Assembly: GCF_020781975.1 (NCBI RefSeq)
Contig: NZ_JAJGNI010000001.1
Location: 310,001 to 374,000, forward strand
Direction of reading: 5' to 3'
DNA length: 64,000 nucleotides
Source of the DNA: Microbacterium schleiferi
GTDB taxonomy: Bacteria; Actinomycetota; Actinomycetes; Actinomycetales; Microbacteriaceae
In this document: one piece after another, positions 19,048 to 26,826 of the stretch
Numbering within the stretch: position 1 is the stretch's first letter
How the letters are laid out: each line of letters begins with the position of its first letter
Made by a program: the position numbers and the translations under genes
Notes under the pieces: generated by a model
Database searches by the model: none
What the model was told of the DNA's origin: nothing
Seen by the model: the letters and a program-made list of their open reading frames with translations, nothing else

Positions 19048-19798
19048 ACCGGACATCGATGACGACTTCAGCTCCGGGCTGAGCACGCAGCATTGGGTTG
19101 CAGGCTATCTGCCGCATTGGACGACCCCGGAGCGAGCCCGCGCCCACTACGCGCTCACACCCGTAGGAGTCGAGTTGCGCATCGACGCAGACCAGCCTGA
19201 TTGGCGCCCGGAAGATGCTCCGCTGCGGGTGTCAAACCTGCAAACCGGCGTCTACTCAGGACCGATCGGCTCCGCGCTCGGAACTCATCGTCACCGCGTC
19301 GATCTTGATGTCCGTACTGAGACCCCCCAGAACCTCTTATTCGCACCCTCGCGTGGGCGCGTCGAGATCACCCTCTCCGCGAGTCGAGACGTCAACTGCA
19401 TGGTTGCCGCTTGGCTCGTCGGAACCGAACACAGGTCTCCTGCAGAGTCCGGCGAGATCTGCGTCTTCGAGATCGACGCGAACACCGTCGGAGAGATCAC
19501 CGTGGCCCGCACCGGCATCAAAGCGCACCACGACCCGCATCTCTCCACCGACATGACCGAGGTCGCGATCCCTGTGAACGCATCCTCTCCGCATACCTGG
19601 ACCGTCATCTGGGGTGACGGTGAGACCGTGATCGGATGCGAAGGCGATGTCGTGCGGCGCATCGCGCAGGCCCCCGATTACCCACTCATACTCATGATCG
19701 ACCTCTTCGAGATCGGACCACGCGGCGGCGCGTACCCGAAGTCCGCCCTCATCCACCACGTCCGCGCATGGCATGAGAAGCAGCCGGAGGAGGTTTAG
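19004..19798 (+). CDS. GH16-like (laminarinase-fold) protein, IS passenger
   Basis: A 264-residue soluble protein without a signal peptide. The order DDDFSSGLSTQHWVAGYLPHW, LRIDADQPDWRPEDAPLRVSNLQTG, then GEICVFEID and HHDPHLSTDMTEV, DYPLILMIDLFEI is that of a glycoside hydrolase 16-like jelly-roll. The catalytic motif of GH16 is E-x-D-x-(x)-E; here it is EICVFE, with the two Glu kept and the middle Asp replaced by Cys. The ATG overlaps the end of the transposase by 44 nt, and the TAG stop is inside the right inverted repeat, so the gene belongs to the element. The role is unknown. Confidence 0.75.
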   Translation: MPSFPRSLPAAPNREPDIDDDFSSGLSTQHWVAGYLPHWTTPERARAHYALTPVGVELRIDADQPDWRPEDAPLRVSNLQTGVYSGPIGSALGTHRHRVDLDVRTETPQNLLFAPSRGRVEITLSASRDVNCMVAAWLVGTEHRSPAESGEICVFEIDANTVGEITVARTGIKAHHDPHLSTDMTEVAIPVNASSPHTWTVIWGDGETVIGCEGDVVRRIAQAPDYPLILMIDLFEIGPRGGAYPKSALIHHVRAWHEKQPEEV

Positions 19799-19807
19799 CA
19801 ACACGAC
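19792..19807 (-). repeat. Right terminal inverted repeat
   Basis: The complement reads GTCGTGTTGCTAAACC and matches the left repeat at 15 of 16 positions. It includes the passenger gene's stop codon. Confidence 0.85.
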
Positions 19808-19811
19808 CTAG
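19808..19811. repeat. CTAG flanking copy, right side of the IS element
   Basis: CTAG directly outside the right inverted repeat, matching the left-side copy at 18066-18069. The following 247 bp, up to 20058, hold no gene that I can support. Confidence 0.6.
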
Positions 19812-20058
19812 AATTGGACGAGAGACCTCCCCTACCGTGACGGTACGCCGGGGTCTGTGAAGCGAGTCGGGGGTTGCGCGCTGGCCAGGAGTGTGCCATC
19901 GTCTGCGCGAAAAAATGGTCGATCAGTGCGATACCGGGTGCGAGGGGTTCTGGTCAATACCTTGGCGCTCGCGGGTCGGGCGTGCGAGGGTCAGGTGATC
20001 CGCACCACGGGATGTCCCGATGATTCGGGCAGCATCCACACAGGGGAGAAAGAGCGGA

Positions 20059-20394
20059 ATGGGAAAGTTCATTTACGACGGAAACGTGAAAGTCGATTTC
20101 GACGACCGCACGCTGGCGCATCTCCAAGTGGTCATCGGGACGAAGCTGAGGCGCAACGAAGCCTTTCACTTCACGTGGAAGGATGACGCGAGCATTGGTG
20201 ATGGCCGCACCACGGTCTGGGTGCACCCGCGATGCTCGCTCGTCTACAAGTTCTACGGTGGTCGTCGTCCGCAGCTCAACATGGCGTGGGTCGAAGCCCT
20301 CGCGTACACGGCGAACTCCCCGTCCGGCCTTTACGTGGTGCCAGAACCGAAGGAAGGCGATCCTGTGCCCGGAGGGAACCATGAAGCGCATTGA
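20059..20394 (+). CDS. Small YGG-type protein (DUF7882-like), copy 2
   Basis: A 111-residue soluble protein, MGKFIYDGNVKVDFDDRTLAHLQVVIGTKLRRNEAF..., clearly paralogous to the product of 7367-7696, with the same GRTTVWVHP and PQLNMAWVEALAYTANSPSGLYVV blocks. Codons are less GC-rich than those of nearby core genes (for example aaagttcatttac), suggesting accessory origin. It overlaps its partner gene by 14 nt, so the two are one transcription unit. The start ATG 20059 matches the paralogue; a GGGGAGAAAGAG purine tract lies upstream. Confidence 0.75.
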   Translation: MGKFIYDGNVKVDFDDRTLAHLQVVIGTKLRRNEAFHFTWKDDASIGDGRTTVWVHPRCSLVYKFYGGRRPQLNMAWVEALAYTANSPSGLYVVPEPKEGDPVPGGNHEAH

Positions 20395-20635
20395 CATCGT
20401 CTATGGTGGCGAGCTCTACAGCGTCGGAGGCCGAGAGTTCGAGGAGGTGCGCCAAGAGGTCGTCGATGGGACGACGGATGGACCCAGTTGGCTTCGCGTG
20501 AATGACGGCGAAGGCATGCGCCGCGAAGCGTATCTGCTGCTTGCCCCGGGCGTGCCGATCGCGCTCATTCCCGTTCCCGAAGATGACGTCGAGGTTGCCG
20601 GTGACGGTCAGTGGAGCTCTCACGGCGATCACTGA
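20381..20635 (+). CDS. Small partner protein of the YGG family
   Basis: An 84-residue protein starting [27 protein letters not shown], with a mid-protein [24 protein letters not shown] strand region and an acidic/His end. GGAGGGA sits 3 nt before its ATG, which lies inside the preceding YGG gene, so they are translationally coupled. The N-terminal YGG-x-x-Y is shared in style with its partner. No enzymatic motif is visible and the function is unknown. Confidence 0.7.
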   Translation: MKRIDIVYGGELYSVGGREFEEVRQEVVDGTTDGPSWLRVNDGEGMRREAYLLLAPGVPIALIPVPEDDVEVAGDGQWSSHGDH

Positions 20636-20649
20636 CTTCGCCCACGCGG

Positions 20650-20883
20650 ATGCTGCCACCACGCGTCGACGCGCGGTGGCGAGCAGCGACCTATCTGAGC
20701 GCCGGGCAGATCTATCTCCGCGACAACGCACTGCTGCGGCGACCACTCGAGCCTGACGACATCAAACCCCGGCCGCTGGGTCACCTCGGCACGGTTCCGG
20801 GACTGGCGCTTCTCTACGCGCACCTGAACCGGATCATTGCCGAGCGCGGCACAGAGATGCCCTTTCTGGCAGGTCCCGGCTAA
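20650..20883 (+). pseudogene. Phosphoketolase N-terminal fragment
   Basis: 77 codons match the start of xylulose-5-phosphate/fructose-6-phosphate phosphoketolase: [52 protein letters not shown], then MPFLAGPG where a stop follows at once. Intact enzymes are about 800 residues and continue GPGHGGP through the TPP-binding site, so about 90 percent is missing. The breakpoint lies at about 20880, next to the truncated PfpI gene on the other strand. Confidence 0.8.
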
Positions 20884-20904
20884 AAGGGCCCGCGATGAAC
20901 GCGG

Positions 20905-21189
20905 TCAGCGTGCTTGAGTGCACGTAGAGCGCGACCTACTCCGACATGCCGCGGAACGAGGAGCGCACCGCGTCACATCGACGTCGAACTCGGCAGCGTC
21001 GGCGACGGAGCTATCGATGTCCACGCTCTGCTGGTGACCGTTCTTGCCCGTGACGCTGTCACCTGCGGGGGAGACGAGGCGGGCTTGTGCTCCGTGCGAG
21101 GTCACGGCCTCCCAGGGCGAGGTCAGTTCGCTGTCTTCGAAGCCATCCGTGACCAGGAATGCGACGGTCTTGCCCGTGAGATGCGACAT
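20905..21189 (-). pseudogene. 3'-truncated DJ-1/PfpI family gene
   Basis: Starts well, with GGAGGATCAC before ATG 21189, and reads MSHLTGKTVAFLVTDGFEDSELTSPWEAVT...VDIDSSVADAAEFD, the first 69 residues of a PfpI/YhbO-type protein with the conserved Glu in GFEDSE. The family continues with a glycine-rich strand and the nucleophile Cys of xCHG, but here it runs into an unrelated Arg/Ser-rich tail. The catalytic Cys is missing. The fragment abuts the phosphoketolase fragment, so one deletion may have removed both 3' parts. Confidence 0.75.
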
Positions 21190-21284
21190 AGTGATCCTCC
21201 CTTGTCTGTGTGCGTACAGAGACGGTACGAGGCCCCTGCCCGCAGGGGCAGGGGCTTGCACCTGGGAGACTCGCTCGCTAGGGA

Positions 21285-22856
21285 TCAGTGCGCGGGAATG
21301 GCACCCTCGGGCTGGTCAGCGGGTTTACGGATGATGAAGGCCCCGACGAGGATCGGCAGCGCAACGATAGCCGAGACCAGGAAGGCTCCTCGTGCCCCAG
21401 CCGCTGCTGCCTCGTTGGCCGGGAGACCCGCTTCGACGGCGGAGGCGGCGATTGCCGACATCGTCGTGACCATGACGGCCACGCCCGCGGCTCCCGCCAC
21501 CTGCTGCACGGTTCCAAGGACCGCTGATCCGTACGAGTAGAACCGAGGCTGCAGCGAGGCGAGAGAGGCCGTGAACAGCGGCGTGAACGAGAGCGCGAGA
21601 CCCAGCGACAGCACGATCTGCGTGACGAGAATGACCCAGATAGAGGTGTCAGCCCCGTAGGTTGCGTAGGCCCACAGCGCCGCGACCGCGAGTACCGCAC
21701 CGGGAACCAACAGCACGCGGGTTCCTGACGTGTCGTAAATGCGGCCCACGATCGGACCGGCAAAACCCATGGCGAGCGAACCCGGCAGCAGCAGGAGGCC
21801 ACTTTCGAGCGCCGTCGCACCCACCGCCTGACTGAGGTAGAGGGGGAGGACCGTGATGGCACCGAAGAACGCCATCGAGAGGACGCCCATCTGAGCGATC
21901 GACAGGGAAAAGTTGAGTGACCGGAACACGCGCAGGTCCATGAGCGCGTCATCCTTGCGTTGCAGCACAAGCTGGCGCCACACGAACAGCGCGAGGGCGA
22001 CGACGCCGACGGCGATCGCGATCACGAGGGTCATCGTGGAGCCGGCTTCGGCCGCGGCGTCAGTCTGCGACCCGCCGTGACTTGCGGCGCCGCCGATCTG
22101 GCTGAGCCCGTAGACGAGTCCGCCGAACCCGAACGCCGACAGGATCACCGACAGCACGTCAATCGGTGCACGGGTGGTTTCCCCGAGATTGCGAATCCAA
22201 ATTGCGCCGGCAACGAGTGCGGCGATCGCAATCGGCAGGACGATACCGAAGATCCAGTGCCATCCGAGGGAATCGAGAATGAGTCCCGACAGCGACGGGC
22301 CGATCGCCGGCGCGAGCGCGATGACGATGCTGACGCGCCCCATCATCCGACCGCGCGCGTGCGGCGGCACGATGGTCATGAGCGTTGTCATGAGCAGCGG
22401 CATCATGATCGCGGTGCCCGATGCCTGAATGACGCGCGCGACGAGAAGGATCTCGAAGCCGGGCGCGATGAAAGCGACAGCGGTGCCGGTCGAGAAGAGA
22501 GTCATCGCCGCCAGGAACACCTGCCGGGTCGTGAAGCGCTGGAGGAGGAAGCCGCTGATCGGGATCACGACGGCCATCGTGAGCATGAACGCCGTCGTCA
22601 GCCACTGGGCGGCGACCGCGGTGATGCCGAGGTCGACGATGAGGTGGGGGATCGCGACGCCCATCGTCGTCTCGTTGAGGATCGCGACGAAAGCCGCAGA
22701 CAGGAGGAGCCAGATGATCCGGCTCTCTTCGGGGCGAAGGTTCAGCCCCGGGACCGGCGTTGCGGAATCGGGGCCGGCAGGGACGACCGGGATCGAGCCG
22801 GTCTGCGGGTTCGCGTTGATCGCTGCCACGGGCGGGTCCTCACTATCAGGGCGCAT
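21285..22856 (-). CDS. MFS drug exporter, DHA2 (EmrB/QacA) family
   Basis: A 523-residue transporter with about 14 transmembrane helices, the DHA2 arrangement. Visible family features are ILNETTMGVAIPHLIVDLG in TM1, QWLTTAFMLTMAVVIPISGFL in TM2, and motif C-like APAIGPSLSGLILDSLGWHWIF in TM5. It probably exports hydrophobic drugs with proton antiport. The N-terminus is uncertain: ATG 22856 has no ribosome binding site, while GTG 22829 (residue 10) has GAGG about 8 nt upstream. No regulator gene is adjacent. Confidence 0.92.
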   Translation of the reverse strand: MRPDSEDPPVAAINANPQTGSIPVVPAGPDSATPVPGLNLRPEESRIIWLLLSAAFVAILNETTMGVAIPHLIVDLGITAVAAQWLTTAFMLTMAVVIPISGFLLQRFTTRQVFLAAMTLFSTGTAVAFIAPGFEILLVARVIQASGTAIMMPLLMTTLMTIVPPHARGRMMGRVSIVIALAPAIGPSLSGLILDSLGWHWIFGIVLPIAIAALVAGAIWIRNLGETTRAPIDVLSVILSAFGFGGLVYGLSQIGGAASHGGSQTDAAAEAGSTMTLVIAIAVGVVALALFVWRQLVLQRKDDALMDLRVFRSLNFSLSIAQMGVLSMAFFGAITVLPLYLSQAVGATALESGLLLLPGSLAMGFAGPIVGRIYDTSGTRVLLVPGAVLAVAALWAYATYGADTSIWVILVTQIVLSLGLALSFTPLFTASLASLQPRFYSYGSAVLGTVQQVAGAAGVAVMVTTMSAIAASAVEAGLPANEAAAAGARGAFLVSAIVALPILVGAFIIRKPADQPEGAIPAH

Positions 22857-22994
22857 GTCGTCGGAGTCGAAGGGGAGGGGACGCCGAGAATGGGCGCACG
22901 AGAGCCACGCGTGGTGGCGACGTTCACGATAACGGCGGGAACCGGCATTCGATTCCCGAGGGGTGGAAGTTCGTGCTTCCGGAAGCGGCTGGGC

Positions 22995-23204
22995 TCAGTC
23001 GTCGAGGGTCTCTTCGTCCACCGACTTGTCCCACTGCTCGGACCCGATCGCGTTCGTCGGATGCGGCGTGGGCTCTTCCTCGAGAAGATCGGCCGGTGCC
23101 GGAGAGATGAGCTGCTCCTCCGGGATCGACTTCAGGTCGTCGATTTCCTTGCGAAGCGCGCCCAGGTCTTCGTGTCCAGCACCGGCGCCATCGTTCGCAG
23201 TCAT
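22995..23204 (-). CDS. Small acidic hypothetical protein
   Basis: A 69-residue hydrophilic, strongly acidic protein with a predicted helix (EDLGALRKEIDDLKSIPEEQL) and a Pro/Glu-rich tail ending DKSVDEETLDD. ATG 23204 is chosen because the reverse-strand -10 box TAGGCT ends 6 nt before it, whereas GTG 23210 would lie inside the promoter spacer. It is divergent from the DUF2461 gene. The function is unknown. Confidence 0.55.
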   Translation of the reverse strand: MTANDGAGAGHEDLGALRKEIDDLKSIPEEQLISPAPADLLEEEPTPHPTNAIGSEQWDKSVDEETLDD

Positions 23205-23210
23205 GGTCAC

Positions 23211-23216
23211 AGCCTA
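23211..23216 (-). promoter_or_regulatory. -10 box TAGGCT (reverse strand), leaderless type
   Basis: Ends 6 nt before ATG 23204. It faces the divergent TATGCT box at 23237-23242, with 20 bp between them. Confidence 0.5.
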
Positions 23217-23236
23217 CCGGTGTCACCGCCCGGCGT

Positions 23237-23242
23237 TATGCT
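23237..23242 (+). promoter_or_regulatory. -10 box TATGCT, leaderless type
   Basis: Ends 6 nt before the GTG start (23249) of the DUF2461 gene and decides that start. Confidence 0.55.
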
Positions 23243-23248
23243 CCAGGC

Positions 23249-23893
23249 GTGAGGTTTGATGGCCTGAATCCCGATGCCCCGGCCTTCTTCGATGAGTTGG
23301 CTGTCAACAACACCAGAGAGTGGTGGCAGAGCCAGAAGTCGCGCTTCACCGACCGCGTCGCCGCTCCCTTCGAGGCGCTGGCCGCCGAACTCGAACCGGA
23401 GTTCGGACCGGTGAAGATCTTCCGCCCGTACCGTGATGTGCGCTTCAGCGCCGACAAGTCGCCCTACAAGCTCCAGATCGGCCTGGTTACGCGCGCTTCA
23501 GCCGCCCATTACCTCCAGCTCTCGGCATCCGGGCTGCTCATCGGCGGCGGGATGTACCAGCCGTCCCCTGCGCAGCTGGCGGCGTTCCGGTCGCTCGTGG
23601 ACGATGCCCGGACAGCGCCAGACCTCGAGGCCACCCTCGCCGAGGTCAGCGCTGGCGGCTTCGAGCCGATGCGAGATGACGCGCTCCGCACGGCGCCTCG
23701 AGGGTTTCCCACCGACCATCCCCGCATCGACCTCCTCCGCCTTCGCCACCTGGCGGTCGGGCGAGAAGAGCCGCCCGACGACTGGATGTGGACGCCTGGT
23801 GCTCTCGACGAGATCCGTGCAGCCTGGCACGTCGTGTCAGTGTGGTGCGACTGGTTGCACGCGAATATCGCGACAGACCCCGAAGCCCGATGA
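23249..23893 (+). CDS. DUF2461 family protein
   Basis: A 214-residue cytoplasmic protein of the DUF2461 (TIGR02453-like) family, function unknown. The signature blocks are LNPDAPAFFDELAVNNTREWWQSQKSRF at the N-terminus, VKIFRPYRDVRFSADKSPYKLQIG near residue 60, and the small-residue-rich LQLSASGLLIGGGMYQPSPAQLAAFR that follows. The start is GTG 23249, directly after a TATGCT -10 box. It stands alone between divergent and convergent neighbours. Confidence 0.88.
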   Translation: MRFDGLNPDAPAFFDELAVNNTREWWQSQKSRFTDRVAAPFEALAAELEPEFGPVKIFRPYRDVRFSADKSPYKLQIGLVTRASAAHYLQLSASGLLIGGGMYQPSPAQLAAFRSLVDDARTAPDLEATLAEVSAGGFEPMRDDALRTAPRGFPTDHPRIDLLRLRHLAVGREEPPDDWMWTPGALDEIRAAWHVVSVWCDWLHANIATDPEAR

Positions 23894-23927
23894 CGGCAGC
23901 TGGACACCCTCCTCGCGCTGCTAGGCG

Positions 23928-24821
23928 TCAGCTGTCGCGGCCGCCGTCCAAGCGGCCCTCGAAGGCGTCTAACGCTTCGCGATAGCGAAGGTCGGGGTGA
24001 CTGTCAGCGATTGTGCGTAGACGTGGCACGTCCATTTCTTTGATGAGATCAACGCGGGCCTGCCGAGCCTCGGAGTGACCGCGGAGAACGTCGAGTCCTT
24101 CGCTCATCGCCTCGAGGCAGTCCCGCAGCACACCGAGCTCGGACTCGCGCTGCGTGATCGAGGATCCGTCCGGGCGCATTCGCCACCGCACGACGACGTC
24201 GGGGATCGTGTCGAAGACTGACGCCGACACGAGCATCCGCTGCGCGACGACCTGATCCTCGTACAGCCGACCCTCAGGGAAGCGGAGCTCGTCCCACACG
24301 CGGGCCCGACTCACCTTCGCCCACGCCACGATGCTCCCCGTCGCCGCCGGATGCTCGTCCAACGTCACGCGGTGTCGCTCGGGTGATGTCGCCGCGGCAA
24401 CCCACGGCTGAACCGGCCCATCGAGATAGGTGCCGTCGGGCTGCGGTCGCAGCCGCGTGTAGGCGCCGATCACAAAGTCGCTTCCGGTGTGTTCGAGCGT
24501 ACCGACCATGCGTTCGAGCGCACGCGGTGTGAACTCGTCATCGGCGTCCAAGAACCCCACGAAGGGTGTGGTGACGAGCTCAAGTCCGGCGTTCCTGGCC
24601 GCCCCCAGTCCCCGCGTACGAGGCAGCCGCAGGGCGCGGAACCGCTCATCGCGCGCGGCTGCGCGCTCGAAGAGATCGCCGGTCTCATCCGTCGAACCGT
24701 CGTCGATGAGGATCGCGCACCAGTCGCCGCGGGTCTGGTTTCGGAGAGAATCGAGCGCCGCGGGCACGTAGGGTGCGACATCCAGACCCGGAACGATGAC
24801 GGTGATCGCCGGGTCGGTCAT
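23928..24821 (-). CDS. Glycosyltransferase family 2
   Basis: A 297-residue GT-A fold glycosyltransferase. Residues 5-100 carry ITVIVPGLDVAPYVPAALDSL, the nucleotide-binding ILIDDGSTDETG, and the metal-binding DxD-like FLDADDE. The C-terminal half has GRLYEDQVVAQRML, typical of GT2 enzymes that decorate surface polymers. There is no membrane segment. The start ATG 24821 overlaps the cysteine desulfurase stop as ATGA, so it is the last gene of the NAD operon, without an obvious functional link to it. Confidence 0.9.
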   Translation of the reverse strand: MTDPAITVIVPGLDVAPYVPAALDSLRNQTRGDWCAILIDDGSTDETGDLFERAAARDERFRALRLPRTRGLGAARNAGLELVTTPFVGFLDADDEFTPRALERMVGTLEHTGSDFVIGAYTRLRPQPDGTYLDGPVQPWVAAATSPERHRVTLDEHPAATGSIVAWAKVSRARVWDELRFPEGRLYEDQVVAQRMLVSASVFDTIPDVVVRWRMRPDGSSITQRESELGVLRDCLEAMSEGLDVLRGHSEARQARVDLIKEMDVPRLRTIADSHPDLRYREALDAFEGRLDGGRDS

Positions 24822-25960
24822 ACCCCGGATCCTACGGCGGCAACGGCAGCCTCGATGGCGTCGACGATCGGCGCCACCGAGCCGGTGGTGCTGTGGCCGA
24901 GTGTGACACGGACGGCGGTGCGGGCCTCGTCGTGATCGATACCGAGAGCGAGCAGGACGTGTGAGGCTTCCTCGCTCCCTGCCGCGCACGCCGAGCCGCT
25001 GGAGGTGATGATCCCGTGCCGGTCGAGTTCGAGCAGCACGGTCTCGCCGTTCACACCCGCGAAGGTGAAACTCGCCGTGCCAGGAAGGCGGTGCGTCGGA
25101 TGCCCGGTGAGCCGCGCGATCGGCACGCGTTGGAGCACGCCCGCGATGAGGTCGTCGCGCATCGCAGCTACTCGCACCGCAGCGTCGGTGCGCTCGGCCT
25201 CGGCGAGTTCGAGCGCGCGCGCGAGCCCGACGGCGCCTGCGACGTTCTCTGTGCCGCTGCGCCGCTCCCGCTCCTGTCCGCCGCCGTGCAGCACGGGCTC
25301 GAGCGGAATGCGCGACCGGATGCCGAGCGCACCGATCCCTTTGGGAGCGCCGATCTTGTGGCCGGCAACCGAGAGCGCGTCGGCGCCCAGGCCGTTCAGC
25401 GGTAGCCAACCGGCGGCCTGGACGGCATCCAGGTGCAGGGGTACCCGCCCGGCGACGGCGGTAACCAGACCGGCGACATCCTGAACCGTGCCGATCTCAT
25501 TATTGGCGTAGCCGACGCTGACGATCGCGGTGTCATCGCGGATGGCAGCGGCGACGGCATGCGGGTCAACGAGCCCCGTCGTGTCAACCGGCACGAGAGT
25601 CGCATCGAACCCGTGGATGCGCGTCAGGTAGTCGACGGATCCGAGCACCGATTCATGCTCGATCGGGGTAGTCACCACGTGCCGGGCGCCGCGTCGCTGC
25701 TGCGCGGCTATCGCAACGCCCTTGAGCGCAAGATTGTTCGCCTCGGTCGCACCCGAGGTGAAGATCACGTCGGTGGGCCGCATGCCGAGGATGGCGGCGA
25801 CCCGTATTCGGGCATCGGCGAGTGCGCCAGCTGCCTGCTCGCCGATGGTGTGGTGGCTCGACGGATTGCCGAAGTGCGACGTGAGGTACGGAGTCATCGC
25901 CTCCAGCACCTCGCGGCGCACCGGTGTGGTCGCGGCGTTGTCGAGATAGCTGACGCTCAC
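24818..25960 (-). CDS. Cysteine desulfurase (NifS/IscS-like) of the NAD cluster
   Basis: A 380-residue PLP enzyme that takes sulfur from cysteine for Fe-S cluster assembly. Motifs are YLDNAATTPVRREVLEAM, TSGATEANN, the PLP lysine in SVAGHKIGAPKG, and the persulfide cysteine loop SSGSACAAGS. Placed directly after nadC, it probably loads the [4Fe-4S] cluster of NadA, as proposed for nifS-like genes in other nad operons. The GTG start (25960) overlaps the nadC stop as GTGA. Confidence 0.93.
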   Translation of the reverse strand: MSVSYLDNAATTPVRREVLEAMTPYLTSHFGNPSSHHTIGEQAAGALADARIRVAAILGMRPTDVIFTSGATEANNLALKGVAIAAQQRRGARHVVTTPIEHESVLGSVDYLTRIHGFDATLVPVDTTGLVDPHAVAAAIRDDTAIVSVGYANNEIGTVQDVAGLVTAVAGRVPLHLDAVQAAGWLPLNGLGADALSVAGHKIGAPKGIGALGIRSRIPLEPVLHGGGQERERRSGTENVAGAVGLARALELAEAERTDAAVRVAAMRDDLIAGVLQRVPIARLTGHPTHRLPGTASFTFAGVNGETVLLELDRHGIITSSGSACAAGSEEASHVLLALGIDHDEARTAVRVTLGHSTTGSVAPIVDAIEAAVAAVGSGV

Positions 25961-26826
25961 GACCCGCCGGCGCCCGACTCGATACTGATGTCCAGGCCCA
26001 GATCGACCGCGGGGGCCGAGTGCGTCAGGGCTCCGACCGAGACCACATCGACCCCCGTGGCTGCGATCGCCCCGACAGTCTCGAGGGAGACACCGCCGGA
26101 TGCCTCCACGACGGCCCGGCCTGCGATCAGCTCGACTCCCGCCCGAAGCTCATCGAGCGAGAAGTTGTCGAGCATGATGATGTCGATCCCGGCCGCAAGA
26201 ACCGAGGGGATCTGCTCGACACGGTCGACCTCCACCTCGACGCGCATGGTGTGGGGAAGGCTCGACTTTCCGGCGCGGAGCGCCTCGGTGGTGGAGGCGC
26301 CCGAAGCTGCCAGGACCGCGAGGTGGTTGTCTTTGACCATCACGGCGTCGGAGAGGGAGTGCCGATGGTTGTGGCCGCCGCCGCTGCGCACCGCGTGGCG
26401 CTCGAATGCGCGCAGGCCGGGTGTCGTCTTGCGGGTGTCGGCGATCCGAGCGCCAGTTCCCGCGACAGCCTCGACGTAGCGAGACGTGAGAGTGGCGATT
26501 CCCGACATCCGCTGCGTGAAGTTGAGGGCGACGCGCTCGGCGGTGAGAACGCCGCGGGCGGGACCCTCGACGGTCGCGAGCACGTCGCCGGCCGTGAACG
26601 CCTCGCCGTCAGCTCGATGAAGCGCCACAGAGATCGCGGTATCCGTCAGCGCGAAGGCTGCCGCGAACACCGCTCCGCCGCTAAAGGTCCCGGGCTCCCT
26701 CGCGACGAGCTCGGCGCGGGCGCGGGCGGATGCCGGGACGAAGGCCTCGGCAGTCACATCCCCCCACGGCGCGTCTTCGGCCAGCGCCGCCGACACTACC
26801 CGGTCGATCTCGGCACGGGCCAGCAT
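25957..26826 (-). CDS. nadC: Nicotinate-nucleotide pyrophosphorylase (carboxylating)
   Basis: Quinolinate phosphoribosyltransferase, which makes nicotinate mononucleotide from quinolinate and PRPP. The 289-residue protein has EDAPWGDVTAEAF near the N-terminus, LNFTQRMSGIATLT, DTRKTTPGLRAFERHAVRSGG and VMVKDNHLA at the active site, and EVEVDRVEQ and IMLDNFSLDELR in the barrel. ATG 26826 overlaps the nadB stop by one base (TGATG). It is the third de novo step after NadB and NadA, encoded in one operon. Confidence 0.97.
   Translation of the reverse strand: MLARAEIDRVVSAALAEDAPWGDVTAEAFVPASARARAELVAREPGTFSGGAVFAAAFALTDTAISVALHRADGEAFTAGDVLATVEGPARGVLTAERVALNFTQRMSGIATLTSRYVEAVAGTGARIADTRKTTPGLRAFERHAVRSGGGHNHRHSLSDAVMVKDNHLAVLAASGASTTEALRAGKSSLPHTMRVEVEVDRVEQIPSVLAAGIDIIMLDNFSLDELRAGVELIAGRAVVEASGGVSLETVGAIAATGVDVVSVGALTHSAPAVDLGLDISIESGAGGS

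Larger units (their letters stand above)
18070..19807 (+). mobile_element. IS5-family-like insertion sequence with passenger gene (1738 bp)
   Basis: Bounded by 16-bp terminal inverted repeats, GGCGTGTTGCTAAACC at 18070-18085 and its complement at 19792-19807 (15 of 16 match), inside CTAG flanks. It contains a two-frame IS5-type transposase and then a GH16-like gene whose stop codon lies inside the right repeat. IS5-type elements carrying only a transposase are usually 0.8-1.3 kb, so the extra length is the passenger. It inserted 85 bp upstream of the HhH gene start, so it probably separates that gene from its original promoter. Confidence 0.85.

Noticed and set aside
15349..21189. The region as a prophage or integrative element
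   Set aside because: No integrase, phage structural gene, tRNA-end duplication or conjugation gene is visible; only one IS and gene fragments.
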